A stretch of 64,000 bases of DNA, taken from contig PDSZ01000010.1 of NCBI GenBank assembly GCA_002748705.1, positions 1 through 64,000 on the forward strand, given 5' to 3'. The position numbers and the translations under genes are program-made. The notes beneath the pieces are model-generated. The model ran no database searches and had not been told where the DNA came from. It saw only the letters and a list, made by a program, of their open reading frames with translations. Shown here one piece after another: positions 1 to 8,224 of the stretch. The stretch comes from Candidatus Fermentibacterota bacterium. GTDB taxonomy: Bacteria; Fermentibacterota; Fermentibacteria; Fermentibacterales; Fermentibacteraceae. Positions within the stretch are counted from its first letter, which is position 1. The number at the start of each line of letters is the position of its first letter.

Positions 1-202
1 ACTCCTCCACAGTAGTTTTTTTTAGGAGGCGGGGTGGTGCTTCAGGTCTTTTCAGCCCCAGCAGTTCTTTTTCCTCAACTACCCATTCGACGACTTCGCC
101 CTTTGAGAACTCCATCGCTTGAGCAAGTGCTGAAGGAAAGTTGACATACCACTGTTCGCTCTTGGTTCTCTTGATCAGCTGGACTTTGGTCTTGAATCCC
201 AT
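1..202 (-). CDS. AbrB/SpoVT-like small DNA-binding protein (partial, runs off window edge)
   Basis: An open frame of 67 codons starts at ATG 202 and runs off the left edge with no stop. An AAGGAGG Shine-Dalgarno lies just upstream. The protein begins MGFKTKVQLIKRTKSEQWYV and continues with a segment rich in FPSALAQAMEF, KGEVVEW and VEEKELL. This is the short beta-hairpin swapped-barrel look of AbrB/MazE/SpoVT proteins (seen), which bind DNA as dimers and often repress their own gene (known of the family). Proteins of this type often sit beside transposase genes in candidate phyla (recollection, unverified), so an insertion sequence could lie just outside the window. Its promoter region holds a palindrome that would suit autoregulation. 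Confidence 0.6.
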   Translation of the reverse strand, partial: MGFKTKVQLIKRTKSEQWYVNFPSALAQAMEFSKGEVVEWVVEEKELLGLKRPEAPPRLLKKTTVEE

Positions 203-217
203 TTACTGTCCTCCTTA

Positions 218-246
218 CATATATCTAGTTATACAACTAGTTGCAA
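218..246 (-). promoter_or_regulatory. Promoter with palindromic operator for the AbrB-like gene
   Basis: On the minus strand a TTGCAA box (241-246) and a TATATG box (218-223) are exactly 17 bp apart. The spacer is almost entirely filled by the palindrome CTAGTTGTATAACTAG (225-240; 6-bp arms, 4-bp centre). A repressor bound there would block RNA polymerase directly. Both boxes match the sigma-70 consensus at 4 of 6 positions. The promoter call is inference; the palindrome is seen. Confidence 0.5.
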
Positions 247-335
247 CTATAATAACAAACACTCGCCACAGGCGCAAGTGCTTCAAATCTCTTCTGTTAC
301 AATGTAATTCTATCTATGAAAGGCCAAACGCAAGG

Positions 336-355
336 GGGGCTCCGTCAGGAGCCCC
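336..355 (+). terminator. GC-rich hairpin, probable terminator
   Basis: GGGGCTCC and GGAGCCCC form a perfect 8-bp stem around a GTCA loop, followed by TTTATCATT on the plus strand. The T-run is short. No plus-strand gene ends just upstream within the window, so what it terminates is unclear; it may insulate the downstream lipoprotein operon. Confidence 0.5.
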
Positions 356-440
356 TTTATCATTGCAAAAATCATTGTCTCTAAAGATATTTCAGGTTGA
401 GTAACCTTAGTACAACGACAGTAGTCAGGAGGGCTTCCTT

Positions 441-2108
441 TTGAGAAAAACACTAGCAGCACTTGTACTGTCATTGCTGATTTTTGCTTCATGCGCACCG
501 GAAATCAGTGATGATTCAACTCCTGAAGAAAAGGCGGCTCTTGCTGAACGAAAACTGGAAGAAGGAGACGAACAGAGGGCAATAGAGCTGTTTGAAGAAG
601 CAATTGAAGAAGCGCCGGATAACCCTGACCTTCCTCTGTGGAAACTGGGCAGAGCTGAAGCGCTTCTGCTTGCAGGCAATCCTCTTGAAGCTGTTTCTCT
701 CTCTTCACAATACACCGGATCATCCAACCCGGTAATACGCTCCAGAGCATTTCTTCTGAAAGCAATGGCAGAATCATCTTCAACTGCCTCTCTTGAAGCT
801 CTGACCTCTACTGATCTGGAAGCGCTTGATGAAAGACGCGCAAGGGAAGCAGTGTTTCTGTGCAGGGAGCAGCTTGGGCATGTGAGAACCGGCAATCTGC
901 TGTCAATGCGGGAGAGGGGATGGTTTGAACTGTATGTTCTTCTGGAGCTTGAAGCCAGGGCAGCCCAATCAGGAGATACTGAAAGAGCTGCACTCTACGG
1001 CGCTGAGATAGACCGTATATACCCTGGAGCCCACGATACCTATGGAAGACCGGAGACAGGTGAAGAACCTGAACTTTCAGAATCATGGGTGGCACTTCTG
1101 CTGCCTATGACAGGCCAGGGTTCTGAATATGCTGTTCAGGTTGCCCAGGGTGCTCACCTTGCATTTGACAGATTCGCAGAACTCCACAGGGACCATCCGG
1201 AACTGATAGACTTTGATACCAGAGGAACTATGGAAAGGCTCAACGACCTGATTGCAACACTGGCGGAAAATCCTGAGTGTGTGGCTGTGATAGGGCCTCT
1301 TACAAGTTCTGCTACAATGGCTGTCGCCTCTCAGGCCAGATCAGCTGAACTCCCTGTCCTGACCCCTACAGCCACCTCCGGAGATGTTGACCGTATAGGT
1401 GAACCTGTATTCAGACTGGTGGTAAGTGAGGGGGATCAGGCTGCAGCAGTGGCAGAATACGCTGTAAGGAAATCCGGATTAACCAGATTCGCCATTATTC
1501 ATCCGTACACTGCCCAGGCCCAGGGAGAGGTTGAGCAATTCCGGACGACCGTTGAAAGTCTCGGAGGAACAGTAGTTTCATCTCAGGGATACCAGCCGGG
1601 CTCCACTGATTTCAAAGACCAGATCATGGCTGTAAAGGCATACTCGCCACAGGCAGTTTTTCTTCCGGTTTCAGCCTGGGATGCAGTACAGATAGCTCCT
1701 CAGCTCCGTTTCTACAGAGTTGATGTTCCTCTATTCGGAACATCAGGATGGGATGATGAGCTGCTTCTCCGTCATGGAGGAGAATATGTGGAAGATGCAG
1801 TTTTCACAGCAGCTTTCGGCCTCTCATCCCTTTATCCGGAAACTGCCCGTTTCGTATATACTTTCACCAGAGCCACAGGAAATGAACCTACAAGCATTGC
1901 AGCACAGGGGTATGACGCCGCCGGAATTATTCTGCAAGCCTGGGAAAGCGCCGGTGAACCATCCAGAAGCAGAGTGCTGAGAAAACTCGCCTCAGCCGGT
2001 GCCTACTACGGAGCTTCAGGAAGATGCGTTCTGGGAAGCAGCTCTGAAAACAGAATAACATGGCCGATGATGACTGTCATAGAAGGCGAGATTCTCAGTG
2101 TCGAGTAA
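441..2108 (+). CDS. LpoA/YraM-like lipoprotein with periplasmic-binding fold
   Basis: Predicted outer-membrane lipoprotein of 555 aa. It starts at TTG 441 behind an AGGAGGG site (427-433). The N-terminus is a basic-hydrophobic signal ending in LLIFASC, a plausible lipobox. Residues about 25-190 are charged, helical, TPR-like repeats (KAALAERKLEEGDEQRAIEL). From about residue 210 it has the periplasmic-binding type I fold used by Leu/Ile/Val receptors and LpoA (VALLLPMTGQGSEYA, then VAVIGPLTSS). In LpoA-type proteins this layout activates penicillin-binding proteins; ligand-binding receptors share the fold, so the exact role is open. It is the first gene of an overlapping operon with a ROK kinase and an LptD-like protein, which favours an envelope function. 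Confidence 0.75.
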   Translation: MRKTLAALVLSLLIFASCAPEISDDSTPEEKAALAERKLEEGDEQRAIELFEEAIEEAPDNPDLPLWKLGRAEALLLAGNPLEAVSLSSQYTGSSNPVIRSRAFLLKAMAESSSTASLEALTSTDLEALDERRAREAVFLCREQLGHVRTGNLLSMRERGWFELYVLLELEARAAQSGDTERAALYGAEIDRIYPGAHDTYGRPETGEEPELSESWVALLLPMTGQGSEYAVQVAQGAHLAFDRFAELHRDHPELIDFDTRGTMERLNDLIATLAENPECVAVIGPLTSSATMAVASQARSAELPVLTPTATSGDVDRIGEPVFRLVVSEGDQAAAVAEYAVRKSGLTRFAIIHPYTAQAQGEVEQFRTTVESLGGTVVSSQGYQPGSTDFKDQIMAVKAYSPQAVFLPVSAWDAVQIAPQLRFYRVDVPLFGTSGWDDELLLRHGGEYVEDAVFTAAFGLSSLYPETARFVYTFTRATGNEPTSIAAQGYDAAGIILQAWESAGEPSRSRVLRKLASAGAYYGASGRCVLGSSSENRITWPMMTVIEGEILSVE

Positions 2109-2985
2109 TGGATACTACTGGGGTATAGATGTAGGCGGTTCATTCACCAAGGTAGGCTATCTGTCAGGCAGAAACTTCATACTTGCCGATTCGTTCAGAA
2201 CCGGCGAATCTGCCACGCCTGAAGCAACGCTTGAAAAAGCTTCTGAAATAATACTCAGCAGGGATTCAACACCGGCAGCTGCAGGTCTTGGAACCGCAGG
2301 TCTCATAGACAGGGAGAATGGAACTGTTCAGTTCAGCCCCAACCTCCCTCTCTGGTCAGGCGCGCAGGTAAGAAAGATTCTCGGTGATATGCTTAAAGCT
2401 CCTGTTATGCTGGACAATGACTGCAATGTTTTTGCAACAGGAGCAATCTGTTCCGGTCAGATACCATCCCATGGGCTATGGCTTTTTCTCACACTTGGAA
2501 CCGGCATCGGCGGAACCATCATAAACAGCGGTGAAATAATCTATGGCACAGGAAATTCCGGAGAGTTCGGCCATACAACTGTTATGGCAGACGGTATACC
2601 ATGCCCCTGCGGATCATCCGGCTGCTGGGAGCGATACACAGGCCGCAAAGCCCTTGAATGGTATTACAGAAGAATCACCGGTTCTGCCATTTCCCCCCTT
2701 GAAATATTCGCTCTGGCATCCAGAGGTGATTCAGCAGCCCGAGAGGCGTACAGGGAGTTTGGAAGATGGTTCGGAATAGGGCTTGCCAATCTGGCAAACT
2801 CATTTTCGCCGCATGGCTTCTTCATTGCCGGCGGTCTATCAGCCGGCCTGGCTCATTTTGGTATTACTGCCAGAAGAGAGTTCCTGAAACGGTGCAGACA
2901 CAGATGGAGCCTTTCACTTCTTGAGGATTCTCCTTTGGCCGGCGCATTGGGCGCTGCATCAATGGTTCGAGAAAGATGCTCCTGA
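2098..2985 (+). CDS. ROK-family sugar kinase (glucokinase-like)
   Basis: A 295-aa cytoplasmic kinase of the ROK family (ATP-dependent phosphorylation of glucose or an amino sugar). Seen: N-terminal phosphate-binding motif GIDVGGSFTKVG; the ROK zinc signature GEFGHTTVMADG followed by CPCGSSGCWE near residues 165-180; and a late GLSAG segment. Length is typical. The GTG start at 2098 overlaps the end of the upstream lipoprotein gene by 11 bp, and its own end overlaps the next gene by 10 bp, so the three are almost certainly co-transcribed and translationally coupled. Substrate cannot be read from sequence; the envelope-gene neighbours make amino-sugar salvage a reasonable alternative to glucose (inference). 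Confidence 0.88.
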   Translation: MSSNGYYWGIDVGGSFTKVGYLSGRNFILADSFRTGESATPEATLEKASEIILSRDSTPAAAGLGTAGLIDRENGTVQFSPNLPLWSGAQVRKILGDMLKAPVMLDNDCNVFATGAICSGQIPSHGLWLFLTLGTGIGGTIINSGEIIYGTGNSGEFGHTTVMADGIPCPCGSSGCWERYTGRKALEWYYRRITGSAISPLEIFALASRGDSAAREAYREFGRWFGIGLANLANSFSPHGFFIAGGLSAGLAHFGITARREFLKRCRHRWSLSLLEDSPLAGALGAASMVRERCS

Positions 2986-5144
2986 TTCTTCTCTTTACGC
3001 TTATTTCCCAGAGAGACGAAACCCCTGCCGATGAACCTATGGAAACAATGAGCTATTATGGAGACTCACTGGTTTTCAGTGTGAATGATGAGAGTCTTTT
3101 ACTCACAGGTTCAGCAGGACTGCAATACGGCAATATGAGCATCTCCGCTGACACCATTCGGTATCTTCCTGATAATGAGAAGGTTACTGCATTTGGGAAT
3201 ATGACGCTTTCAGACGGCGGTGAAACTGCCAATGGAACAGGGCTCATCTATCACATTCCCACCAAAACCGCCAGAACATTTGACACATCGTCTCTCTACG
3301 ACAGGGCAATCTACAGCAGCCGAACCATAACAATGCTCTCAAGGGATGAATTCAACATGACCGATGTGCAGTTCACCAGCTGCGAAAAGGATACACTTGA
3401 CTACTACTTCTGGGCCAGCAGAATGAAGGTGTTTCCAGACGACAAGGCAATTGCAAGGCCTGTTATTCTCTATGTGGAAGATACTCCTGTATTCTGGCTT
3501 CCATTTGCCGTTTTCCCCATAAGAAGAGGCAGATCATCAGGATTTACCATACCTACCCTCGGCTCATCCTCAAGGGATGGAAGATACCTGAGAAAGATGG
3601 GTTACTACTTCGGCTTCTCCGACTATGCGGATCTGCTGATAAGCGCAGACCTGATGGAGAAAACCAGATTTCAGATAACCGCTGCAGAGCGGCATTCACT
3701 GCGATATGTTATGAGCGGCAGGACAAGGCTTCAATGGAGAAGACAATTCCAGAACAGCCGTGACAGATGGCTTGTGGAAACAACCCACAACCAGGAGCTT
3801 CCAGACGGAACCATAGTAAAGATTTCCGGAAACTTCGTCAGTGACAGGTCTTATCTTGAAGAAACCCAGCAGACACCTGAAGAAAGAATGGAAAGTGAAC
3901 TAAGATCATGGCTTTCCCTGTCCAGAAACATAGGAAGGGGAAGCGCTCAGCTCAACATGGAGTACACTGAGCAGCTGGATGCCCTTAAGGATTCTATTGA
4001 CGGTGAACTGCTCTCAGAACTCTCTGCCCCGGACATTCGCTACAGCCTTCCTTCCGCCCCTCTCTTCAAGTCACCTTTCGACCCTGATGATGAGGAGTTA
4101 TGGCACAGTATTTACTGGAACCTTAATACACACTACATCTCGGAAAACACCGAATGGGAGGACTCTTCACAGTATAACTCCGGAGCAAGACTCAATACCG
4201 TACTGTCAGCCTCACAAAGGCCTGGTGGTATAGTTGCACTCTCCCCGTCAATCACCGTCAGAGGTGTGATTGCCGACAGAGACAGGCTTTCCGGCAGATT
4301 GCCCGCCTGGCTCCATGGTTCAGCAGGGCTATCGGTTTCCACTGATATATACGGACTATTTCAGGCAGATTTTCTGGGGCATTCACTTCTCAGACACACC
4401 ATCACGCCTTCTGTATCAGTATCCTGGTCACCTGACAGATTCATTACCTCCGGATACGGCATGATGGATGTGGACAGCGCGGCCTCAACCTTCTACAGCT
4501 TCTCCGATCTTGGCCTTCCATCATCAGGAACAGTGGTAAACCTCTCTCTGGTAAACATTCTGGAAGGCAAAATTGAAGAAAGGGGAAGAATTGACAAGAA
4601 CACCCTTGCCGAGTTCACAATGGGAACAAACTGGAGTCCTGACAGAGAGGAAAGGAGCTTCTCGTCTGTTACAGGATCACTGAACCTTACTCCGGCAGAT
4701 TGGTTCTCAACCAGAGTGGACGGCACCTGGAATCCATATGAAAGAGAGATGGAACAGACCTCTGTAACAACTGGAGTGAATCTCTCCGGAACTGATCCTA
4801 CCTTGTCACCAGATTCCGGAACAGTCATCTCCCCTCTCTCCTGGCGATTGGGACTCTCGCACAACTGGACCCCTGACCTTACAGGCAGCGGAACAAGTCT
4901 GAACAAGCTCAGACTCTCAGCAAGTATTGATCTCACATCTCGCTGGTCAGTGAACTACAGCGCCTATTATGACATCACAGCTGACGACTTCATCAGTCAG
5001 AATTACACTATCAAACGAGATCTGAACAGCTGGGAGGCAATATTCACCCGCCATGTATCAAATGTGGATACCGGATTCTATTTCAGAATTAATATCAAAG
5101 CATTCCCTGACATAAAAATCGAACAGCATACAAGCAGTTTTTAA
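2976..5144 (+). CDS. LptD/OstA-like LPS-assembly outer-membrane protein
   Basis: A 722-aa outer-membrane protein. After a short hydrophobic start (MLLILLFTLIS), residues about 30-130 form an OstA/LptA-type beta-jellyroll with the recurring pattern TADTIRYLPDNEKVTAFGN-like (here SADTIRYLP, then AFGNMTLSDGG). The rest alternates short amphipathic strands (RTRLQWRR, WLSLSRNIGRG, ASIDLTSRWSVNYSAYYDI) and closes with a terminal phenylalanine, typical of a beta-barrel. In the family, LptD inserts lipopolysaccharide into the outer leaflet with LptE. No LptE or other lpt genes lie nearby. It starts 10 bp inside the ROK gene. The barrel sequence is poorly conserved, so LptD-like is safer than LptD. 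Confidence 0.75.
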   Translation: MLLILLFTLISQRDETPADEPMETMSYYGDSLVFSVNDESLLLTGSAGLQYGNMSISADTIRYLPDNEKVTAFGNMTLSDGGETANGTGLIYHIPTKTARTFDTSSLYDRAIYSSRTITMLSRDEFNMTDVQFTSCEKDTLDYYFWASRMKVFPDDKAIARPVILYVEDTPVFWLPFAVFPIRRGRSSGFTIPTLGSSSRDGRYLRKMGYYFGFSDYADLLISADLMEKTRFQITAAERHSLRYVMSGRTRLQWRRQFQNSRDRWLVETTHNQELPDGTIVKISGNFVSDRSYLEETQQTPEERMESELRSWLSLSRNIGRGSAQLNMEYTEQLDALKDSIDGELLSELSAPDIRYSLPSAPLFKSPFDPDDEELWHSIYWNLNTHYISENTEWEDSSQYNSGARLNTVLSASQRPGGIVALSPSITVRGVIADRDRLSGRLPAWLHGSAGLSVSTDIYGLFQADFLGHSLLRHTITPSVSVSWSPDRFITSGYGMMDVDSAASTFYSFSDLGLPSSGTVVNLSLVNILEGKIEERGRIDKNTLAEFTMGTNWSPDREERSFSSVTGSLNLTPADWFSTRVDGTWNPYEREMEQTSVTTGVNLSGTDPTLSPDSGTVISPLSWRLGLSHNWTPDLTGSGTSLNKLRLSASIDLTSRWSVNYSAYYDITADDFISQNYTIKRDLNSWEAIFTRHVSNVDTGFYFRINIKAFPDIKIEQHTSSF

Positions 5145-5161
5145 AATGCTGGTGGAGCCAC

Positions 5162-5190
5162 TTGACAAGGCTCTTTCACAGGTCTAGTGT
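5162..5190 (+). promoter_or_regulatory. Candidate sigma-70 promoter for HU gene
   Basis: A perfect TTGACA (5162-5167) lies 17 bp before TAGTGT (5185-5190), a weak -10 box. It sits about 45-70 bp upstream of the HU start in the only intergenic space available. Seen by eye; inference as to function. Confidence 0.4.
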
Positions 5191-5235
5191 AAACAGGTAC
5201 ATTAAGTATTCATGTCATGAGAAAGGGGTAGGAAG

Positions 5236-5508
5236 TTGAACAAAAAAGAACTCGTTGATCATGTGGCTGCAAAAGCTGAGCTTTCCAAGAAAGATGCTTC
5301 AGCTGCAGTTGATGCTGTAATTGATGGAATAAGCAATGTGATTGAAAGGGGCGACAAGATCACGCTTATCGGCTTCGGAACATTCGGCATTAAGGAGAGA
5401 GCCGCCAGAGAGGGAGTAATTCCTGGAACCAACCGGAAAAAGAAGTATCCTGCTAAGAAGGTTCCTTACTTCAAGGCCGGCAAGGCTCTGAAAGACAAAG
5501 CTCTCTAG
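5236..5508 (+). CDS. HU/IHF-family nucleoid DNA-binding protein
   Basis: A 90-aa histone-like protein that bends and compacts DNA as a dimer. Seen: MNKKELVDHVAAKAELSKKD at the N-terminus, the GDKITLIGFGTFGIKERAAR core, and the DNA-contacting arm around the RNPQTG-equivalent position, here PGTNRKKKYPAKKVPYFKAGK. Length and layout are canonical. The start is TTG 5236, preceded by a purine-rich GAAAGGGG/AGGAAG region. It is monocistronic: a TTGACA box lies upstream and a strong hairpin downstream at 5671-5698. HU versus IHF subtype cannot be decided by eye. Confidence 0.93.
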   Translation: MNKKELVDHVAAKAELSKKDASAAVDAVIDGISNVIERGDKITLIGFGTFGIKERAAREGVIPGTNRKKKYPAKKVPYFKAGKALKDKAL

Positions 5509-5670
5509 TTTTCAATAAAGCCTTTTATGATAGAGGTCTGCTTAATTATCTAACGAACGAAAGGTGTATTCAGTAATTTGACTGACAGAACATACAGTCC
5601 GATCTGCAGTACAGCCTGAAAAAACAGCAGATTTCTTATTTGAGGCTTCACAGAAAAAGTCAATCACACA

Positions 5671-5698
5671 GAGGGGAAGGGTTCAATGCCCTTCCCTC
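5671..5698 (+). terminator. Rho-independent terminator after the HU transcript
   Basis: GGGAAGGG (5674-5681) pairs perfectly with CCCTTCCC (5689-5696) around TTCAATG, with further GA/TC pairing outside and a CTCTTTG tail. It ends only 17 bp before the glycosyltransferase ATG at 5715. The preceding 5509-5670 stretch shows no gene. Confidence 0.7.
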
Positions 5699-5702
5699 TT
5701 TG

Positions 5703-5708
5703 TATATT
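5703..5708 (+). promoter_or_regulatory. -10 box for a possibly leaderless glycosyltransferase mRNA
   Basis: TATATT (5703-5708) lies exactly 6 bp before the ATG at 5715, so transcription would start at or next to the initiation codon. There is no Shine-Dalgarno before that ATG. The -35 position falls inside the preceding terminator hairpin and is poor. Inference. Confidence 0.35.
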
Positions 5709-5714
5709 CTCAAC

Positions 5715-6515
5715 ATGAATTGGTCAGCGGTGATTACCACTTACAACAGCGGTTCAGTTATTGAAAAGGCTCTGTCCTCAATCTTTGAGCTGCCTTCAGA
5801 GGAACAGCCGTCAGATGTGGTTGTAGTTGACAATCATTCAACTGACAGTACCCTGCAGGTCCTTGACCGGTGGAAAGAAAAAACAATACAGATAAGAAAC
5901 ACCTCCAATCTTGGCCTTGCAGCAGCCAACGCCATTGGCGCAGGTGAAGCCTCAGGAGAAAGCCTCTTCTTCCTCAACCCTGATGTTGAGCTTATTCCAG
6001 GTGCAGTTACAGAGTTAAAGAGTTTTCAGAATACACATTCTGAAGCAGGGCTTATGGGGCCTTCAATGGTCGACAGCTCCGGCAGGATTCAATCAACTGC
6101 AAGAACCTGGCCGTCACCTTCTGTCGTGGCATCAAGAAGAACATTTCTGGGAAATACAGCTTTGGGAATGAAGCTGGCACAGAGCCATCTGAACAGATTT
6201 CACTCGGACAAACTGCCTGTGATGACCCACTGGCTGGTGGGAGCGGCTCTCTGGGTTACTCCAGAGGGAAAACGCAGGGCAGGACTTATGTCTGAAAAGT
6301 ACTTCCTCTATTTTGAGGATGTGGAATGGTGCTGGCGTATGTGGAAGAGAGGAATGGAAGTCTGGTATGTTCCTGAAGCACGCATTCGTCATGTTTGCCA
6401 AAGAGAAAGCGCCAAAGGGGGAAGAACTCTAAGGTATCACCTGAGAAGTATGATCAGGTTCTATCTTACACACCCTTCAGTTCTATTCGGTATGGGTCCG
6501 GGAGGCAGCCGTTGA
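5715..6515 (+). CDS. GT2-family glycosyltransferase (rhamnosyltransferase-like)
   Basis: A 266-aa GT-A fold enzyme expected to move a sugar from a nucleotide donor to a lipid-linked or polysaccharide acceptor at the inner face of the membrane. Seen: MNWSAVITTYNSGSVIEKAL start, VVVVDNHSTDST, a NLGLAAANAIG segment, FLNPDVEL in place of the DXD motif, and ALWVTPEGKR followed by EKYFLYFEDVEWCWR, the catalytic ED region typical of WbbL-like enzymes. I chose ATG 5715 because the fold starts there; the frame is open 25 codons further up without a ribosome site. The stop TGA overlaps the TTG start of the sugar transferase, so the two form an operon. Confidence 0.88.
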   Translation: MNWSAVITTYNSGSVIEKALSSIFELPSEEQPSDVVVVDNHSTDSTLQVLDRWKEKTIQIRNTSNLGLAAANAIGAGEASGESLFFLNPDVELIPGAVTELKSFQNTHSEAGLMGPSMVDSSGRIQSTARTWPSPSVVASRRTFLGNTALGMKLAQSHLNRFHSDKLPVMTHWLVGAALWVTPEGKRRAGLMSEKYFLYFEDVEWCWRMWKRGMEVWYVPEARIRHVCQRESAKGGRTLRYHLRSMIRFYLTHPSVLFGMGPGGSR

Positions 6516-7876
6516 GAAAACGCAGAAACATCTTTGGCGTCATTCCCCTGATGGATCTGATTCTGATAACAGGGCTCTTTATGTTTGGATTCTGGCTGAG
6601 ACATTCCCTCCTGGCAGAATTAATGGGAACAGATTTCAGGCTCTCTGCCTACCATTACCTTCTCAGCGGAGTGGTTCTGGGTTCTGTACAGGTTATTTTC
6701 ATGGTTGTATTCGGTGTCTACAGAAGAGAATTCGGCCTGGGAATGATAGAAGAGATTGCAGGAATAATAAAAGCCTCACTTATGGCTGTTCTCTTCACAT
6801 TTGCTACAACATTTATTACCAGACAGCTATTCTTCTCAAGATTTGTTCTTGTTTTTACCTTTCCTGTCTCTGTTATTCTATTAAGCATTATGCATAGTCT
6901 TGCACGGAAACACGCTGCCCGTTCCGGACCGCCTTTCCGTGTTTTCATAATAGGAATATCCTCAGATGCCCGGCAGCTTGGCTCCTTCATGGAAACAAGA
7001 GCGCAGCTAGCCTACTCTGTGATTGAGTACGCAGATCCATCAATCAATACCGATGAACTTATATTGAAAATAGAAAAATCCGGTGCTGATCAGCTGCTGG
7101 TTGCAGACCGTTCTATTGCGGCAGAAAGCCTTTTGAGGGTTATTCAGCACTGTGAAAAGCAAGGCATACAGTACAAGATAGCAGCAGATGCCTACTCTCT
7201 TATAAGCCTTACAGCAAGGGTGGCTCACATGGGCGGCACCACACTTATCGAAACGGTGCCTGCTCCTCTTGCAGGATGGGGGCTGGTATTCAAGAGGGCT
7301 TCAGACATAATAATAACAACCATTTTACTCACACTTCTTGCTCCTCTGTTTCTGGCTATATCGGCGGCCATACTGCTGGAAACCGGCAAACCGGTGTTCT
7401 ACCTGCAGAAGCGTCTGGGCAAAAACAATGTTCCGTTCATGATGTTTAAATTCAGATCAATGGTGAAGAATGCCCACTCCGCAAAGAAACAGCTTCTTGA
7501 CAACAATGAGGCTACCGGGCCACTTTTCAAGATAAAAAACGACCCTAGAATCACCGCTGCAGGCAAATTCCTGAGAAGGTGGTCACTGGATGAACTGCCC
7601 CAGCTTATCAATGTGCTCAAAGGTGAGATGAGCCTGGTGGGCCCCAGACCGCCTCTGCCTGAAGAGGTTGAGGAGTACAGCCGAAGGGATTACAAGCGAC
7701 TGCAGACAATTCCCGGTGTAACTGGAATATGGCAGATATCAGGCAGAAGCAATCTCGGATTCGATGAAATGGTTAAAATGGATCTTTACTATGTTGACAA
7801 CTGGTCCATATGGATGGATCTCGCAATCCTAATGCTGACACTTCCTGCAATCATCTCAGGTGATGGAGCCTACTGA
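6512..7876 (+). CDS. Undecaprenyl-phosphate sugar-1-phosphate transferase (WbaP/WcaJ type)
   Basis: A 455-aa membrane enzyme that starts glycan repeat-unit synthesis by putting a sugar-1-phosphate on undecaprenyl phosphate. Seen: four to five hydrophobic helices in the first 150 residues (FGVIPLMDLILITGLFMFGF onward), a soluble CoA-binding-like middle (VFIIGISSDARQLG), then the C-terminal transferase with a membrane hairpin (KRASDIIITTILLTLLAPLF), FKFRSMVKNA, DELPQLINVLKGEMSLVGPR and GVTGIWQISGRS. Start choice: TTG 6512 has GGGAGG at 6500-6505 and overlaps the upstream stop; the frame is open back to 6395 but that would overlap the glycosyltransferase by 120 bp. Donor sugar unknown. Confidence 0.88.
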   Translation: MRKRRNIFGVIPLMDLILITGLFMFGFWLRHSLLAELMGTDFRLSAYHYLLSGVVLGSVQVIFMVVFGVYRREFGLGMIEEIAGIIKASLMAVLFTFATTFITRQLFFSRFVLVFTFPVSVILLSIMHSLARKHAARSGPPFRVFIIGISSDARQLGSFMETRAQLAYSVIEYADPSINTDELILKIEKSGADQLLVADRSIAAESLLRVIQHCEKQGIQYKIAADAYSLISLTARVAHMGGTTLIETVPAPLAGWGLVFKRASDIIITTILLTLLAPLFLAISAAILLETGKPVFYLQKRLGKNNVPFMMFKFRSMVKNAHSAKKQLLDNNEATGPLFKIKNDPRITAAGKFLRRWSLDELPQLINVLKGEMSLVGPRPPLPEEVEEYSRRDYKRLQTIPGVTGIWQISGRSNLGFDEMVKMDLYYVDNWSIWMDLAILMLTLPAIISGDGAY

Positions 7877-7922
7877 CCTGAAAGACCTGCTGTAAACTGG
7901 TCAAAGACATTACTGATCGGGC

Positions 7923-8111
7923 TTAACTCATCATCAGTTTTTTCAGTGACGCTTGTGATCGCGCTTGCGCATTCTCAAGTTCACTGCAAAGCCCGTCAAT
8001 TGCCCTCTGAATCTCCGGGAGTTCAGTATCAGTATACCTCAATTCCTCCAGCTTAAACGAAAGATCATTGAGTGCTGCAAGGTTCGGAATCACATTTCTC
8101 AGGGTATATAT
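7923..8111 (-). pseudogene. Gene remnant, minus strand
   Basis: A 63-codon open stretch ends at TAA 7923-7925 and is cut off upstream by an in-frame TAA at 8112-8114. The only start is a GTG at 8093 without a ribosome site. Its composition looks like real helical protein (VIPNLAALNDLSFKLEELRY, then a C-terminus with many S, L, A). Just upstream, in a different frame, the pattern EIPD, DISGIEISGMDLPDE appears between stops. This suggests the C-terminal tail of a decayed gene. Family not recognised. Confidence 0.45.
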
Positions 8112-8224
8112 TTAAGAAATAATCCAATCAAGCTTGAACTTCATCAGGCAGATCCATACCGGAAATCTCAATACCTGAAATATCCTAATCAGGGATTTCA
8201 GGTACATCTGAAACCGAAAGAACA

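Noticed and set aside
336..355. Attenuator of the lipoprotein operon
   Set aside because: No leader peptide or competing hairpin is visible before it and no promoter could be placed upstream on the plus strand; kept only as a probable terminator.
5509..5670. tRNA or small RNA between HU and the glycosyltransferase
   Set aside because: No T-loop (GTTCGA) or cloverleaf pairing could be found; only the terminator hairpin is convincing.
7040..7228. Numerous antisense frames of 60-190 codons opposite clear genes (for example inside the sugar transferase, leuS and clpB)
   Set aside because: They lie entirely inside well-supported genes, have no ribosome sites and show no family pattern; they are shadow frames.
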